Made by a program: the position numbers and the translations under genes
Shown here: in pieces, positions 52,216-60,567 of the stretch
How positions within the stretch are numbered: position 1 is the first letter of the stretch
Layout of the letters: the number at the start of each line of letters is the position of its first letter
Assembly (NCBI GenBank): GCA_905181865.1
Contig: CAJIZG010000003.1
Location: 699,001 to 763,000, forward strand
Length of the DNA stretch: 64,000 nucleotides
Direction: 5' to 3'
From: Urechidicola croceus
Lineage (GTDB): Bacteria > Bacteroidota > Bacteroidia > Flavobacteriales > Flavobacteriaceae
The notes under the pieces: model-generated
Told to the model about the DNA's origin: nothing
The model's database searches: none
The model's input: only the letters and a program-made list of their open reading frames with translations

Positions 52216-52697
52216 TTTAATTGCTTACAACTGGTTATATCAGAATTTTTGTTTGGTTTTTCCAAGTCTACTTCCCCGATAACAGAAATTTTTAGTTATT
52301 TTATCCATTTTTAATTGTTCTATATCGCTCAAAATTTTCTTTTTAAAAGAATATTAAAAATAACTCCTTTATTTTATACAAGCATACGGATACTCCTTTC
52401 AATTAGTAAAGATATTCCTTTCAATTAGTAAGGAGTATCCGTACTTCTGTTTTAAGATTAATTGCGCAAAGGGAAGAGATAGAATTATTTTAGGGATGGG
52501 TACTACAGTTATTTTATAACCAGTCAACTCCATAGATATTTTATGGATAGTTCATCGCACTGCACTCAATGAACCTTTTCCATCCAATCGCACTTTTCCA
52601 ATCAACAAAACAATACTATTACTTCCCTCTAAACTAGCGCAATAAACAACACACTAAAACAATAAGACACTAATCAAATTCCTCGTATTTTTACAGC
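52216..52697. other. Intergenic region upstream of uvrB
   Basis: About 480 bases with no recognised gene. It contains the palindromic direct-repeat element at 52385-52443 and, at its right end, a TATTTTTA -7-like box (52686-52693) very close to the uvrB ATG at 52698. Confidence 0.45.
52385..52443. repeat. Perfect 14-bp inverted ends enclosing two 16-bp direct repeats
   Basis: TACGGATACTCCTT at 52385-52398 and AAGGAGTATCCGTA at 52430-52443 are perfectly complementary. Between and overlapping them TCCTTTCAATTAGTAA occurs twice (52394-52409 and 52416-52431, 22-base spacing). The symmetric arrangement fits a recombination or protein-binding site better than a terminator, as no T run follows. Confidence 0.7.
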
Positions 52698-54683
52698 ATG
52701 GATTTTAAACTAGTTTCAGAATTTCAGCCAACGGGAGATCAACCAGAGGCCATCAAACAACTCATAGCAGGATTGGATAATCGCGATAAGGATCAAGTAC
52801 TTTTAGGAGTGACAGGATCTGGTAAAACATTTACGGTAGCAAATGTTGTTGAAAGAGTGAATCGTCCAACTCTAGTTTTAGCGCATAACAAAACCTTAGC
52901 GGCTCAATTATATTCTGAGTTTAAACATTTCTTTCCGGAGAATTCGGTGGAGTATTTTGTTTCATACTATGATTACTACCAACCTGAAGCCTATATACCC
53001 GTTACGGGAACGTTTATAGAAAAAGATTTATCTATCAATGAAGATATAGAGCGCATGCGAATTAGCACCTCCTCTGCACTATTATCTGGACGTAGAGATG
53101 TATTGGTAGTGGCATCGGTTTCGTGTTTATACGGTATTGGAAACCCGAATGAATTCAAAAAGAATGTCATAGAAATTGAAGTAGATCAGGTTATTTCTAG
53201 AACCAAATTTTTACACAGACTCGTACAAAGTCTTTATTCTAGAACTGAAACAGAGATTAGCAGCGGAACGTTTAAAGTAAAAGGTGACATTGTTACCGTC
53301 TATCCCTCTTATGGTGATTATGCCTATCGCATCCATTTCTTTGGAGATGAGATTGAAGAAATTGAAAGTTTTGATTTGCAAAATAATGAGGTTGTAGAAA
53401 AATTTAAACACCTTACTATTTATCCCGCCAATCTGTTTGTAACCTCGCCAGACATTATGCAAAATGCCATTCATCAAATACAAGAAGATTTGGTGAAACA
53501 AGTAGATTACTATAAAGAAATCGGTAAACATTTAGAAGCTAAACGCTTATTAGAAAGAACAGAATTCGATTTAGAAATGATTCGAGAATTGGGGTATTGC
53601 TCTGGTATTGAGAACTACTCCAGATATTTAGACGGAAGAGATCCTGGAACGCGTCCCTTTTGCCTATTAGATTATTTTCCTGATGACTATTTAATGATTA
53701 TTGACGAAAGTCACGTAACAATTCCACAAACACATGCTATGTATGGCGGTGACAGAAGTCGTAAAATAAACTTAGTAGAATATGGTTTTAGATTGCCTGC
53801 CGCTATGGACAATAGACCGTTGAAATTTGATGAGTTTGAGGCCATTCAAAATCAAACCATTTATGTCAGTGCTACGCCTGCGGATTATGAATTACAAAAG
53901 ACAGAAGGGCTTTTTGTTGAACAAGTTATTCGTCCAACCGGACTACTAGATCCTGAAATTGAAGTACGCCCAAGTTTGAATCAGATTGATGATTTGATTG
54001 AAGAAATTCAAATAAGAATTGACAAAGACGAACGTACTCTAGTTACAACACTTACCAAGCGCATGGCGGAAGAATTAACCAAGTACCTGTCACGTATTGA
54101 AATACGATGTAATTATATCCATTCTGATGTGGACACTTTAGATCGTGTAAAGATTATGCAAGACTTACGTTTGGGAATTTATGATGTGCTTATTGGTGTA
54201 AACCTTTTAAGAGAAGGATTGGATTTACCAGAAGTATCATTAGTCGCTATTTTAGATGCCGATAAAGAAGGTTTCTTAAGAAGTCATAGATCGCTTACGC
54301 AGACTATAGGTAGAGCAGCAAGAAACGTAGAAGGTAAAGCCATTTTGTACGCAGATAAAATTACGAACAGCATGCAACGAACTATGGATGAAACCACTAG
54401 AAGGCGTGAAAAACAAGTTGCTTATAACACGGCAAACAATATCGAACCCAAACAAATTAAAAGAGCCATTGACAACTCATTGATTCAAAGGAATGATGCT
54501 TCTTTCCATCACGATACAGAAAATAGAGCTGCAGAAGAGGAAATTCAGTATTTGACGAAGCCAGAAATTGAAAAACGCATTCGTGATAAAAGAAAAGCCA
54601 TGGAATCCGCAGCTAAAGAACTTGATTTTTTAGTGGCTGCAAAATTAAGGGATGACATTAAAAGATTACAAAATATTTTGTGA
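52698..54683 (+). CDS. uvrB: UvrABC system protein B (excinuclease subunit)
   Basis: A 661-residue nucleotide excision repair helicase-like subunit. Walker A GVTGSGKTFTVANV, the beta-hairpin region (SYYDYYQPEAYIP), DESHVTIPQ (motif II), SATPADYEL, the C-terminal helicase motifs (GVNLLREGLDLPEVSLVAILDADKEGFLRS, IGRAARN) and the UVR domain at the end (KAMESAAKELDFLVAAKLRDDIKRL) are all visible. It works with UvrA and UvrC. It is a single-gene unit at the right border of the accessory island. Confidence 0.97.
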   Translation: MDFKLVSEFQPTGDQPEAIKQLIAGLDNRDKDQVLLGVTGSGKTFTVANVVERVNRPTLVLAHNKTLAAQLYSEFKHFFPENSVEYFVSYYDYYQPEAYIPVTGTFIEKDLSINEDIERMRISTSSALLSGRRDVLVVASVSCLYGIGNPNEFKKNVIEIEVDQVISRTKFLHRLVQSLYSRTETEISSGTFKVKGDIVTVYPSYGDYAYRIHFFGDEIEEIESFDLQNNEVVEKFKHLTIYPANLFVTSPDIMQNAIHQIQEDLVKQVDYYKEIGKHLEAKRLLERTEFDLEMIRELGYCSGIENYSRYLDGRDPGTRPFCLLDYFPDDYLMIIDESHVTIPQTHAMYGGDRSRKINLVEYGFRLPAAMDNRPLKFDEFEAIQNQTIYVSATPADYELQKTEGLFVEQVIRPTGLLDPEIEVRPSLNQIDDLIEEIQIRIDKDERTLVTTLTKRMAEELTKYLSRIEIRCNYIHSDVDTLDRVKIMQDLRLGIYDVLIGVNLLREGLDLPEVSLVAILDADKEGFLRSHRSLTQTIGRAARNVEGKAILYADKITNSMQRTMDETTRRREKQVAYNTANNIEPKQIKRAIDNSLIQRNDASFHHDTENRAAEEEIQYLTKPEIEKRIRDKRKAMESAAKELDFLVAAKLRDDIKRLQNIL

Positions 54684-54762
54684 TTATTATCAATATTACC
54701 GAGGGAATTGTAGGTTTAGAAACTATGTAGAGTAACTAATCATTAATTTTTTTTTTCCCACT

Positions 54763-55301
54763 ATGAAAAATAAGTACTTTTAATTGTACTTATATCACCA
54801 TTTTATACAAAAGCTCAAGAAAAGAATCCGCAAAGTTTCGAATTAACTTCTGCAACAGATGCAAGCCATTTTAGACTTAGTGAGGCAAAGGAAAGTTATG
54901 TTGCCTTAGACTTTTTATTAAAAACTGATTGTCCTTATTGCCTGCAACATACACGCGATTATTTTATAAAATCTAAAGAACTTCCAAATGTTATACAAGT
55001 TTTTATCAAGCCTGATTCTAAAAATAACATTCTAAATTGGACTAACAATTTGGAAGATAATGATTCTATCGACTACCCTATTTATCGAGATCCAGAAGCA
55101 GAGTTAGCAAATTCATATAATATTCCAGACGGCTATTTTTTTCATGACCAGTTTGTTCATTATCCAGCATTCATTCTATTAGATAAATCCGGTAAAGAAA
55201 TTTTTCGCTATATAGGAGAGAGCAATAGCGACCGTTTTAAGTTTAATCAATTGATTCATAAAATGAAAGAAATTACTGAATTAGAATCAAAGTCGAAGTA
55301 A
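54763..55301 (+). pseudogene. Thioredoxin-fold secreted protein with a frameshift in the signal peptide
   Basis: ATG 54763 gives MKNKYF and then a stop. With one extra T in the TTTT run at 54778-54781 the frame becomes MKNKYFLIVLISPFYTKAQE (a good signal peptide) and continues in frame to 55301. The mature part has a thioredoxin/peroxiredoxin-like fold with a CPYC active site (LLKTDCPYCLQHTRDYF) and YPAFILLDKSGKEIFRYIGE. The redox domain is otherwise intact. Either the gene is inactivated or the T-run length is a sequencing error; an internal start at TTG 55050 would lose the CPYC. Confidence 0.65.
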
Positions 55302-55315
55302 TTTCTTCTACTACA

Positions 55316-55343
55316 TAAAAAAGCCTCTTTTTTTAAAGAGGCT
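55316..55343 (-). terminator. Terminator after the transaldolase-like gene
   Basis: On the minus strand, AGCCTCTTT and AAAGAGGCT form a 9-bp stem followed by a T-rich run, about 45 bases after the stop codon at 55386. Confidence 0.85.
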
Positions 55344-55385
55344 CATATTGTCGAAATAAAATATTTTTACTCCTGTAAAAATGTT

Positions 55386-56039
55386 TTAATTTCCTTTTTG
55401 ATAGTCTGCTAAAAATTTAGCTAAACCACTATCTGTTAAAGGGTGTTTCATCAATCCTTCAATAGCACTTAATGGTCCAGTCATTACATCTGCACCAATT
55501 TTAGCACAATCTATAATATGCATGGTATGTCTTACAGAAGCTGCTAAAATTTGAGTTTCATATCCATAATTATCATAAATCAAACGAATGTCCGCAATCA
55601 AGCCCAATCCATCTGTAGATATATCATCAAGCCTTCCGATAAAAGGAGACATGTATGTTGCCCCTGCTTTTGCAGCTAAAAGTGCTTGCCCAACAGAAAA
55701 TATCAACGTTACATTAGTTCTAATTCCTTTCTCTGAAAAATATTTACACGCTTTTATACCATCTTTTATCATTGGTATCTTTACAACGATTTGCTCATGT
55801 AACATTGCCAATGCCTCACCTTCTTTTACCATACCGTCAAAATCTGTAGCAATCACCTCTGCACTTACATCACCTTCTACAATATTACAAATATCAACAT
55901 AGTGTTTTAATATATTTGCTTCTCCAGTAATTCCCTCTTTCGCCATCAATGATGGATTTGTCGTAACTCCGTCTAAAATACCTAAGGCTTGCGCCTCTCT
56001 AATCTGGTCTAAATTTGCTGTATCAATAAAAAATTTCAT
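55386..56039 (-). CDS. Transaldolase / fructose-6-phosphate aldolase (TalC-like)
   Basis: A 217-residue small transaldolase-family protein. [16 protein letters not shown] at the N terminus, [14 protein letters not shown], the Schiff-base Lys in [36 protein letters not shown] and [10 protein letters not shown] match the TalC/FsaA subfamily (~215 residues). It either moves dihydroxyacetone units in the pentose phosphate pathway or cleaves fructose-6-phosphate; a transaldolase role is more likely. It is a single gene, with a TATATTCG -7-like box about 30 bases before the ATG. Confidence 0.92.
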   Translation of the reverse strand: MKFFIDTANLDQIREAQALGILDGVTTNPSLMAKEGITGEANILKHYVDICNIVEGDVSAEVIATDFDGMVKEGEALAMLHEQIVVKIPMIKDGIKACKYFSEKGIRTNVTLIFSVGQALLAAKAGATYMSPFIGRLDDISTDGLGLIADIRLIYDNYGYETQILAASVRHTMHIIDCAKIGADVMTGPLSAIEGLMKHPLTDSGLAKFLADYQKGN

Positions 56040-56118
56040 TCTATTTTTTTAAATTAAATGTATAAGTGCGAATATATAAAAAACAATCAATATTTGGATT
56101 AATATAAATTAGAATCTC

Positions 56119-56922
56119 TTACAACTCATAATGATTCATCAATAATTTCTCATAAGTTCTATCGGGTAAAATTCGTTTTAAAACAATAGAAAACTTCTGC
56201 ATAAAACTACCAATCTTATAATGCACTCTCGGATTTTTATTGTTGATAATCGCATATATTCCCTTCGCCATTTCAATAGGGTTATCCCCATCAGAAACAT
56301 GCGCATCCATCAAATCTAAATTATTTTGGTAAATTTCTTTGTATGCCGAATTTTCAAAAACCGGGGTATGAAAGCGCCCTGATGCTATACTCGTGGCAAA
56401 ATCACCTGGCGCTACACTTATAACTTTAATCCCAAATTGTTTTACTTCCATACTCGTTGCTTCTGTTACCAATTCTAAGGCTCCTTTGGTCGCTGAATAG
56501 ATGCCTCTAAACGGTAATCCCATATAACCTGCAATGGATGTGATATTAAAAATCATACCGCTCTGTTGCTTGCGCATTTCAGGTAACACTGCTTTTATCA
56601 TGTCAATAGCTCCAAAAAAATTGGTATCAAAAACCCTACGCATTTCATCGGTTGGCGTATCTTCAATAGACCCAGTAATTCCCATCCCTGCATTGTTAAT
56701 TAAAATATCTAATCTATTTTCTTTCGCAATCACTTTTTTCACAGCAGCTTCAATAGATTTTACTTCCTTTACATTTAAAGTAATTAAGGGGAACGGGTGA
56801 TTTTCAATCAATTTCGGATTACGACTTGTACCATATACACGAAAGCCTTTATCGGCTAAATACGCTCCTATAGACTTTCCAATTCCTGATGATCCACCAG
56901 TGATTAAGACAACTTTGCTCAT
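56119..56922 (-). CDS. SDR family oxidoreductase
   Basis: A 267-residue classical short-chain dehydrogenase. It has TGGSSGIGKSIGAYL (cofactor), NNAGMGI, the Ser in NITSIAGYMGLPFRG and the YSATKGA (YxxxK) active site. The C-terminal part (NPRVHYKIGSFMQKFSIVLKRILPDRTYEKLL) resembles SDRs acting on lipids or hydrophobic substrates, but the substrate cannot be assigned. It lies after the SRP RNA terminator on the same strand and has its own transcription start. Confidence 0.9.
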   Translation of the reverse strand: MSKVVLITGGSSGIGKSIGAYLADKGFRVYGTSRNPKLIENHPFPLITLNVKEVKSIEAAVKKVIAKENRLDILINNAGMGITGSIEDTPTDEMRRVFDTNFFGAIDMIKAVLPEMRKQQSGMIFNITSIAGYMGLPFRGIYSATKGALELVTEATSMEVKQFGIKVISVAPGDFATSIASGRFHTPVFENSAYKEIYQNNLDLMDAHVSDGDNPIEMAKGIYAIINNKNPRVHYKIGSFMQKFSIVLKRILPDRTYEKLLMNHYEL

Positions 56923-56994
56923 TTATTCTATATTAATTTCTATGGCGATTCTTCACCACGTGAATTTGGCTATAAAAATAGGTGAATTAATTCC

Positions 56995-57018
56995 AAAAAA
57001 AAATCCTGTAAAACAGGA
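56995..57018 (-). terminator. Terminator of the SRP RNA gene
   Basis: On the minus strand TCCTGT pairs with ACAGGA around a TTT loop and is followed by nine T residues, about 20 bases beyond the SRP RNA closing stem. Confidence 0.85.
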
Positions 57019-57034
57019 AGTATCTCATACCAAA

Positions 57035-57135
57035 AAATGGCAAGCGACCTACATCACACCGCTACAACATTGTACCCTTGCTGCGTTCCCACCCTGGGGG
57101 ATTTCAAAGGAGCTGGTTGTGTAGGACTTGCCGCT
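57035..57135 (-). ncRNA. ffs: Signal recognition particle RNA, small bacterial type (4.5S)
   Basis: On the minus strand, GGCAAG (57127-57132) pairs with CTTGCC (57039-57044) to close the molecule, and CCTACAC/GTGATGTAGG continues the stem. The tip holds the conserved Ffh-binding loops: CAGGGTGGGAACGCAGCAAGG matches the bacterial SRP tetraloop domain, including the GGAA-type loop and the internal loop with AGCA. It pairs with Ffh for cotranslational membrane targeting. It has an exact TAAATTTG promoter box just upstream and a strong terminator. Confidence 0.9.
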
Positions 57136-57136
57136 G

Positions 57137-57144
57137 CAAATTTA
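57137..57144 (-). promoter_or_regulatory. -7 box (TAAATTTG) for the SRP RNA gene
   Basis: An exact TAnnTTTG match a few bases before the predicted RNA 5' end, the expected arrangement for a stable RNA gene. Confidence 0.75.
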
Positions 57145-57265
57145 CAATCAATTTTATTTTTAGACAATAATTTTTATATATTTTTTATATATTTTTTAAT
57201 CGATTGATTCTTACATGATTTAAAATTAAAAGATGTACGAATCTACAATAAAAGGTTGTTTTTAC

Positions 57266-57273
57266 TATATTTG
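57266..57273 (+). promoter_or_regulatory. -7 box (TATATTTG) for the DUF4199 operon
   Basis: An exact TAnnTTTG match 24 bases before the ATG at 57298. Confidence 0.65.
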
Positions 57274-57297
57274 TTGAATTTTTAATCAAACTTTACT

Positions 57298-57834
57298 ATG
57301 GAAAATGAAAATATCTCATCAAAGCAAATAATGATCAATTATGGTTTATTATTAGGATTTATTGGTATCCTATATAATTTGGTTTTATATGCTACTGGCA
57401 CCTTGTACAATCCACATTGGTCATTAGGAACACTTATTTTAGTCGTTTCTGTTGTAATTTTAATTTTAGGTATTAAAAAATTTAAAATGTCGAATGACGG
57501 ATTTTTAAGATTGAGGGACGCTCTAAAAATAGGCTTAGGTGTCGCATTAATTTCTGGAATTATAGGAGTAATCTATACAATGATCTTTGCAAACATTATT
57601 GAACCAAACCATTATGAATATGTTGTAGAAGTGGGGGAATCACAGATACTCGAACAATATCCGAATTTCTCTGATGAGCAATTAGAAGCTGCATTAACCA
57701 TTCCTAAAATGATGGCAACTCCAGGAATGGCAACGGCTATGGGAATTGCAAGTAGTTTGATTTTCGGATTTGTAGTTTCGCTTATAGGCGGTCTAATTAT
57801 GAAAAAATCTAACGAAGAAATTACAAGTATTTAA
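57298..57834 (+). CDS. DUF4199 membrane protein
   Basis: A 178-residue protein with four membrane helices: LLLGFIGILYNLVLYATGT (~17-35), TLILVVSVVILILGI (~45-60), IGLGVALISGIIGVIYTMIF (~78-100) and IASSLIFGFVVSLIGGLI near the C terminus. A soluble acidic loop lies between helices 3 and 4. DUF4199 proteins are widespread in Bacteroidota and of unknown function. It is the first gene of a run with the GT2 gene 13 bases downstream. Confidence 0.9.
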   Translation: MENENISSKQIMINYGLLLGFIGILYNLVLYATGTLYNPHWSLGTLILVVSVVILILGIKKFKMSNDGFLRLRDALKIGLGVALISGIIGVIYTMIFANIIEPNHYEYVVEVGESQILEQYPNFSDEQLEAALTIPKMMATPGMATAMGIASSLIFGFVVSLIGGLIMKKSNEEITSI

Positions 57835-57847
57835 TAAAATTATTTGA

Positions 57848-58807
57848 ATGAATATATCTGTAGTCATTCCTTTGTTGAATGAAGACGAATCTTTACAAGA
57901 ATTATATGATTGGATTTTACGTGTAGTGCTATCTAATCATTATTCTTATGAAATTATTTTTATAGATGATGGTAGTACCGACAACTCTTGGAAAATAATA
58001 TCTAATTTATCCATCCAAGACAAAAATGTTAAGGGAATTCGATTTCAAATAAATTATGGGAAAAGTCAAGCGTTAAATGCTGGTTTTAAAGAAGCTTCTG
58101 GCGATATCGTTATTACCATGGATGCCGATTTACAAGACAGTCCTGATGAAATTCCAGAATTGTATGACTTAATTGCACAAGGTGGATTTGATTTAATATC
58201 TGGTTGGAAAAAGAAACGTTATGATTCTAAGATCAGAAAAAATATTCCTTCCAAACTTTTTAATTGGGCCGCTAGAAAAACATCTGGTTTAAAACTACAC
58301 GATTTTAATTGTGGATTAAAAGCCTATAGCAACGAAGTTATAAAAAACGTTGACGTTTATGGTGAAATGCATCGATATATTCCAGTGCTTGCTAAAAATG
58401 CAGGTTACACGAATATTGATGAAAAGGTAGTACAGCATCAAGCAAGAAAATATGGAGTTACCAAATTTGGAATCGATAGATTTATCAATGGCTTCTTAGA
58501 CTTAATTACTATATGGTTTTTATCTAAATTTGGAAAACGCCCTATGCATCTTTTTGGCCTTATGGGAAGTTTCATGTTTTTAATAGGGCTCTTCTCTATA
58601 GCATATATTGGAATCTCCAAATTATTGAAATTATTTTACCTTCATACACCTACTCAATTAGTAACGGACAATCCTTGGTTTTATATTGCCTTAACAACCA
58701 TGATGATTGGAACATTATTTTTCCTTTCAGGGTTTATTGGAGAACTTATAGTACGATCTAAAAGAGATGAAGCCCTCTATAATATTAGCGACAAACTAAA
58801 CTTATAA
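57848..58807 (+). CDS. Polyprenyl-phosphate-type family 2 glycosyltransferase
   Basis: A 319-residue ArnC/GtrB/dolichyl-phosphate-mannose-synthase-like enzyme. The GT-A domain (~1-225) has ISVVIPLLNEDESL, EIIFIDDGSTDNSW, GDIVITMDADLQDSPDEIP (DxD) and LHDFNCGLKAYSNEV. Two C-terminal membrane helices (~235-260, 275-300) anchor it. Such enzymes load a sugar on undecaprenyl phosphate for later glycan modification. In the DUF4199-GT2-phosphohexomutase-ABC run this suits a role in envelope glycan assembly. Confidence 0.92.
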   Translation: MNISVVIPLLNEDESLQELYDWILRVVLSNHYSYEIIFIDDGSTDNSWKIISNLSIQDKNVKGIRFQINYGKSQALNAGFKEASGDIVITMDADLQDSPDEIPELYDLIAQGGFDLISGWKKKRYDSKIRKNIPSKLFNWAARKTSGLKLHDFNCGLKAYSNEVIKNVDVYGEMHRYIPVLAKNAGYTNIDEKVVQHQARKYGVTKFGIDRFINGFLDLITIWFLSKFGKRPMHLFGLMGSFMFLIGLFSIAYIGISKLLKLFYLHTPTQLVTDNPWFYIALTTMMIGTLFFLSGFIGELIVRSKRDEALYNISDKLNL

Positions 58808-58811
58808 TAAA

Positions 58812-58819
58812 TATATTTG
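58812..58819 (+). promoter_or_regulatory. -7 box (TATATTTG) for the phosphohexomutase gene
   Basis: An exact TAnnTTTG match in the gap after the GT2 gene, 27 bases before the TTG start at 58846. The mutase and ABC genes may therefore also be transcribed separately. Confidence 0.6.
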
Positions 58820-58845
58820 TAATACGCAACTAACACCTTTTACCT

Positions 58846-60567
58846 TTGGATCAAAATCAAATTATTACTCGAGCAAAAGAATGGTTAACTGGAACTTTTG
58901 ATGGCGAAACTCAAAATGAAGTTCAAGATTTAATTGATACTAATATTGAAGAACTTATAGATCGATTTTATAAAGATACTGAATTTGGAACAGGAGGTAT
59001 GCGTGGAATGATGGGCGCTGGAATCAATAGAATCAACAAATATACGTTGGGGAGAGCGACTCAAGGTTTATCTAATTATTTAAATGCTACGTTCCCAAAG
59101 AAACAACCAAAAGCAGTAATTGCTTTTGATTGCAGACACAACAGTAAAAAGTTTGCGAAAATCGTTGCAGATGTATTTTCTGCGAATGGAATTAAGGTGT
59201 TTTTATTTGAAGATTTACGTCCCACTCCAGAATTGTCTTTTGCAGTGCGTCATTTAGGTTGTGATGCAGGAATTGTATTGACGGCCTCTCACAACCCACC
59301 AGAATACAATGGATATAAAGTGTACTGGGCAGATGGAGGTCAAATTGTCCCTCCACATGATGTTAATATTATTAACACGGTTAATAATTTATATTTTTCT
59401 GAAATTAAATTTAATGCAGACGAAAGTTTAATTGAAGTTATTGGAAAAGAAGTTGATACTGTTTTTGTTGATGGTGCCGTCCAAAATGGAATTATTCCTT
59501 CACTAAAAAACAGAGACAACCTAAAAATTGTATTTACTTCATTGCACGGAACTTCTATTGTATCAATGCCTGACACTTTTGCAAAAGCAGGCTATAAAGA
59601 TGTTCATATTGTTGAGGAACAAAGAGAACCAGATGGGAATTTTCCAACCGTGGCATCTCCTAATCCTGAAGAACCGGCAGCATTAAAAATGGCTACAGAT
59701 CTCGCGGATAAAATAGGCGCAGATATTGTGATTGGTACCGATCCCGACTGCGATCGATTAGGAGTTGCCGTTAGAAATATAGAAGGAAAAATGACCCTGT
59801 TAAACGGTAATCAGACGATGAGTGTCATGACCGACTTCTTACTTAAAAAATGGAAGAACGAAGGCAAATTAAACGGTAATCAATTTATTGGAACTACTAT
59901 TGTTTCATCTGAATTGGTCAATAGAATATCTGAAAGTTATGCTATTGAAACCAAAGTTGCTCTAACTGGTTTTAAATGGATCGCCAAAATGATTCGTGAT
60001 AATGATACGTTCGACTTTATTGGAGGAGGAGAAGAAAGTTTCGGGTATATGGTTGGCGACTTTGTACGCGATAAAGACGCTGTTACCTCTACCCTATTAG
60101 CCTGTGAAATTGCGGCGTGGGCAAAAGAAAATGGGACTTCATTTTATCAAGAATTATTAAATATCTACGTTCGAAATAATTATTACAAAGAGCATTTAAT
60201 ATCTATAACTAAGAAAGGTATAGATGGCGCAGCGCAAATTAGTCAAATGATGACTGATATGCGAGAAAATCCTGTAAAAGAAATTGATGGAGAAGTAATT
60301 GAATCTCTTTCTGATTACGAATCTTCGATTAGAACAAATCTTATCACTGGAGAAAAGTATGTAATCAATTTACCAAAATCTAATGTATTGATTTATCAAA
60401 CACAAAGCGGTACTCGAATTGCTGCAAGACCAAGTGGTACAGAACCAAAAATTAAATTTTATTTTAGCGCAAACGCACCTTTGGACAAAGCAAGCAATGC
60501 TAAAATAGTTGAAAGTCAATTAGACAAAAAAATTCAACGAATCATAAAAGAAATGAAATTGAATTAA
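58846..60567 (+). CDS. Phospho-sugar mutase (phosphoglucomutase/phosphomannomutase family)
   Basis: 573 residues from a TTG start at 58846. No ATG fits the conserved N terminus, and relatives begin at the same place. It has FGTGGMRGMMGAG, the phosphoserine loop TASHNPPEYNGYKVY, the metal loop GTDPDCDRLG, the sugar-binding GGGEESFGYM and the phosphate-binding RPSGTEPKIKFYF. It is an alpha-D-phosphohexomutase, probably interconverting glucose-1-P and glucose-6-P or a related sugar. The ABC gene overlaps its stop (TAATG). Confidence 0.92.
   Translation: MDQNQIITRAKEWLTGTFDGETQNEVQDLIDTNIEELIDRFYKDTEFGTGGMRGMMGAGINRINKYTLGRATQGLSNYLNATFPKKQPKAVIAFDCRHNSKKFAKIVADVFSANGIKVFLFEDLRPTPELSFAVRHLGCDAGIVLTASHNPPEYNGYKVYWADGGQIVPPHDVNIINTVNNLYFSEIKFNADESLIEVIGKEVDTVFVDGAVQNGIIPSLKNRDNLKIVFTSLHGTSIVSMPDTFAKAGYKDVHIVEEQREPDGNFPTVASPNPEEPAALKMATDLADKIGADIVIGTDPDCDRLGVAVRNIEGKMTLLNGNQTMSVMTDFLLKKWKNEGKLNGNQFIGTTIVSSELVNRISESYAIETKVALTGFKWIAKMIRDNDTFDFIGGGEESFGYMVGDFVRDKDAVTSTLLACEIAAWAKENGTSFYQELLNIYVRNNYYKEHLISITKKGIDGAAQISQMMTDMRENPVKEIDGEVIESLSDYESSIRTNLITGEKYVINLPKSNVLIYQTQSGTRIAARPSGTEPKIKFYFSANAPLDKASNAKIVESQLDKKIQRIIKEMKLN

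Noticed and set aside
52385-52443. Possible two-unit CRISPR array
   Set aside because: Only two copies with a 6-base gap, within a larger palindrome, and no cas genes.
56900-57124. 74-codon open frame on the plus strand
   Set aside because: It runs antisense through the SRP RNA gene and its terminator; no start-site signals and the sequence is explained by the RNA.
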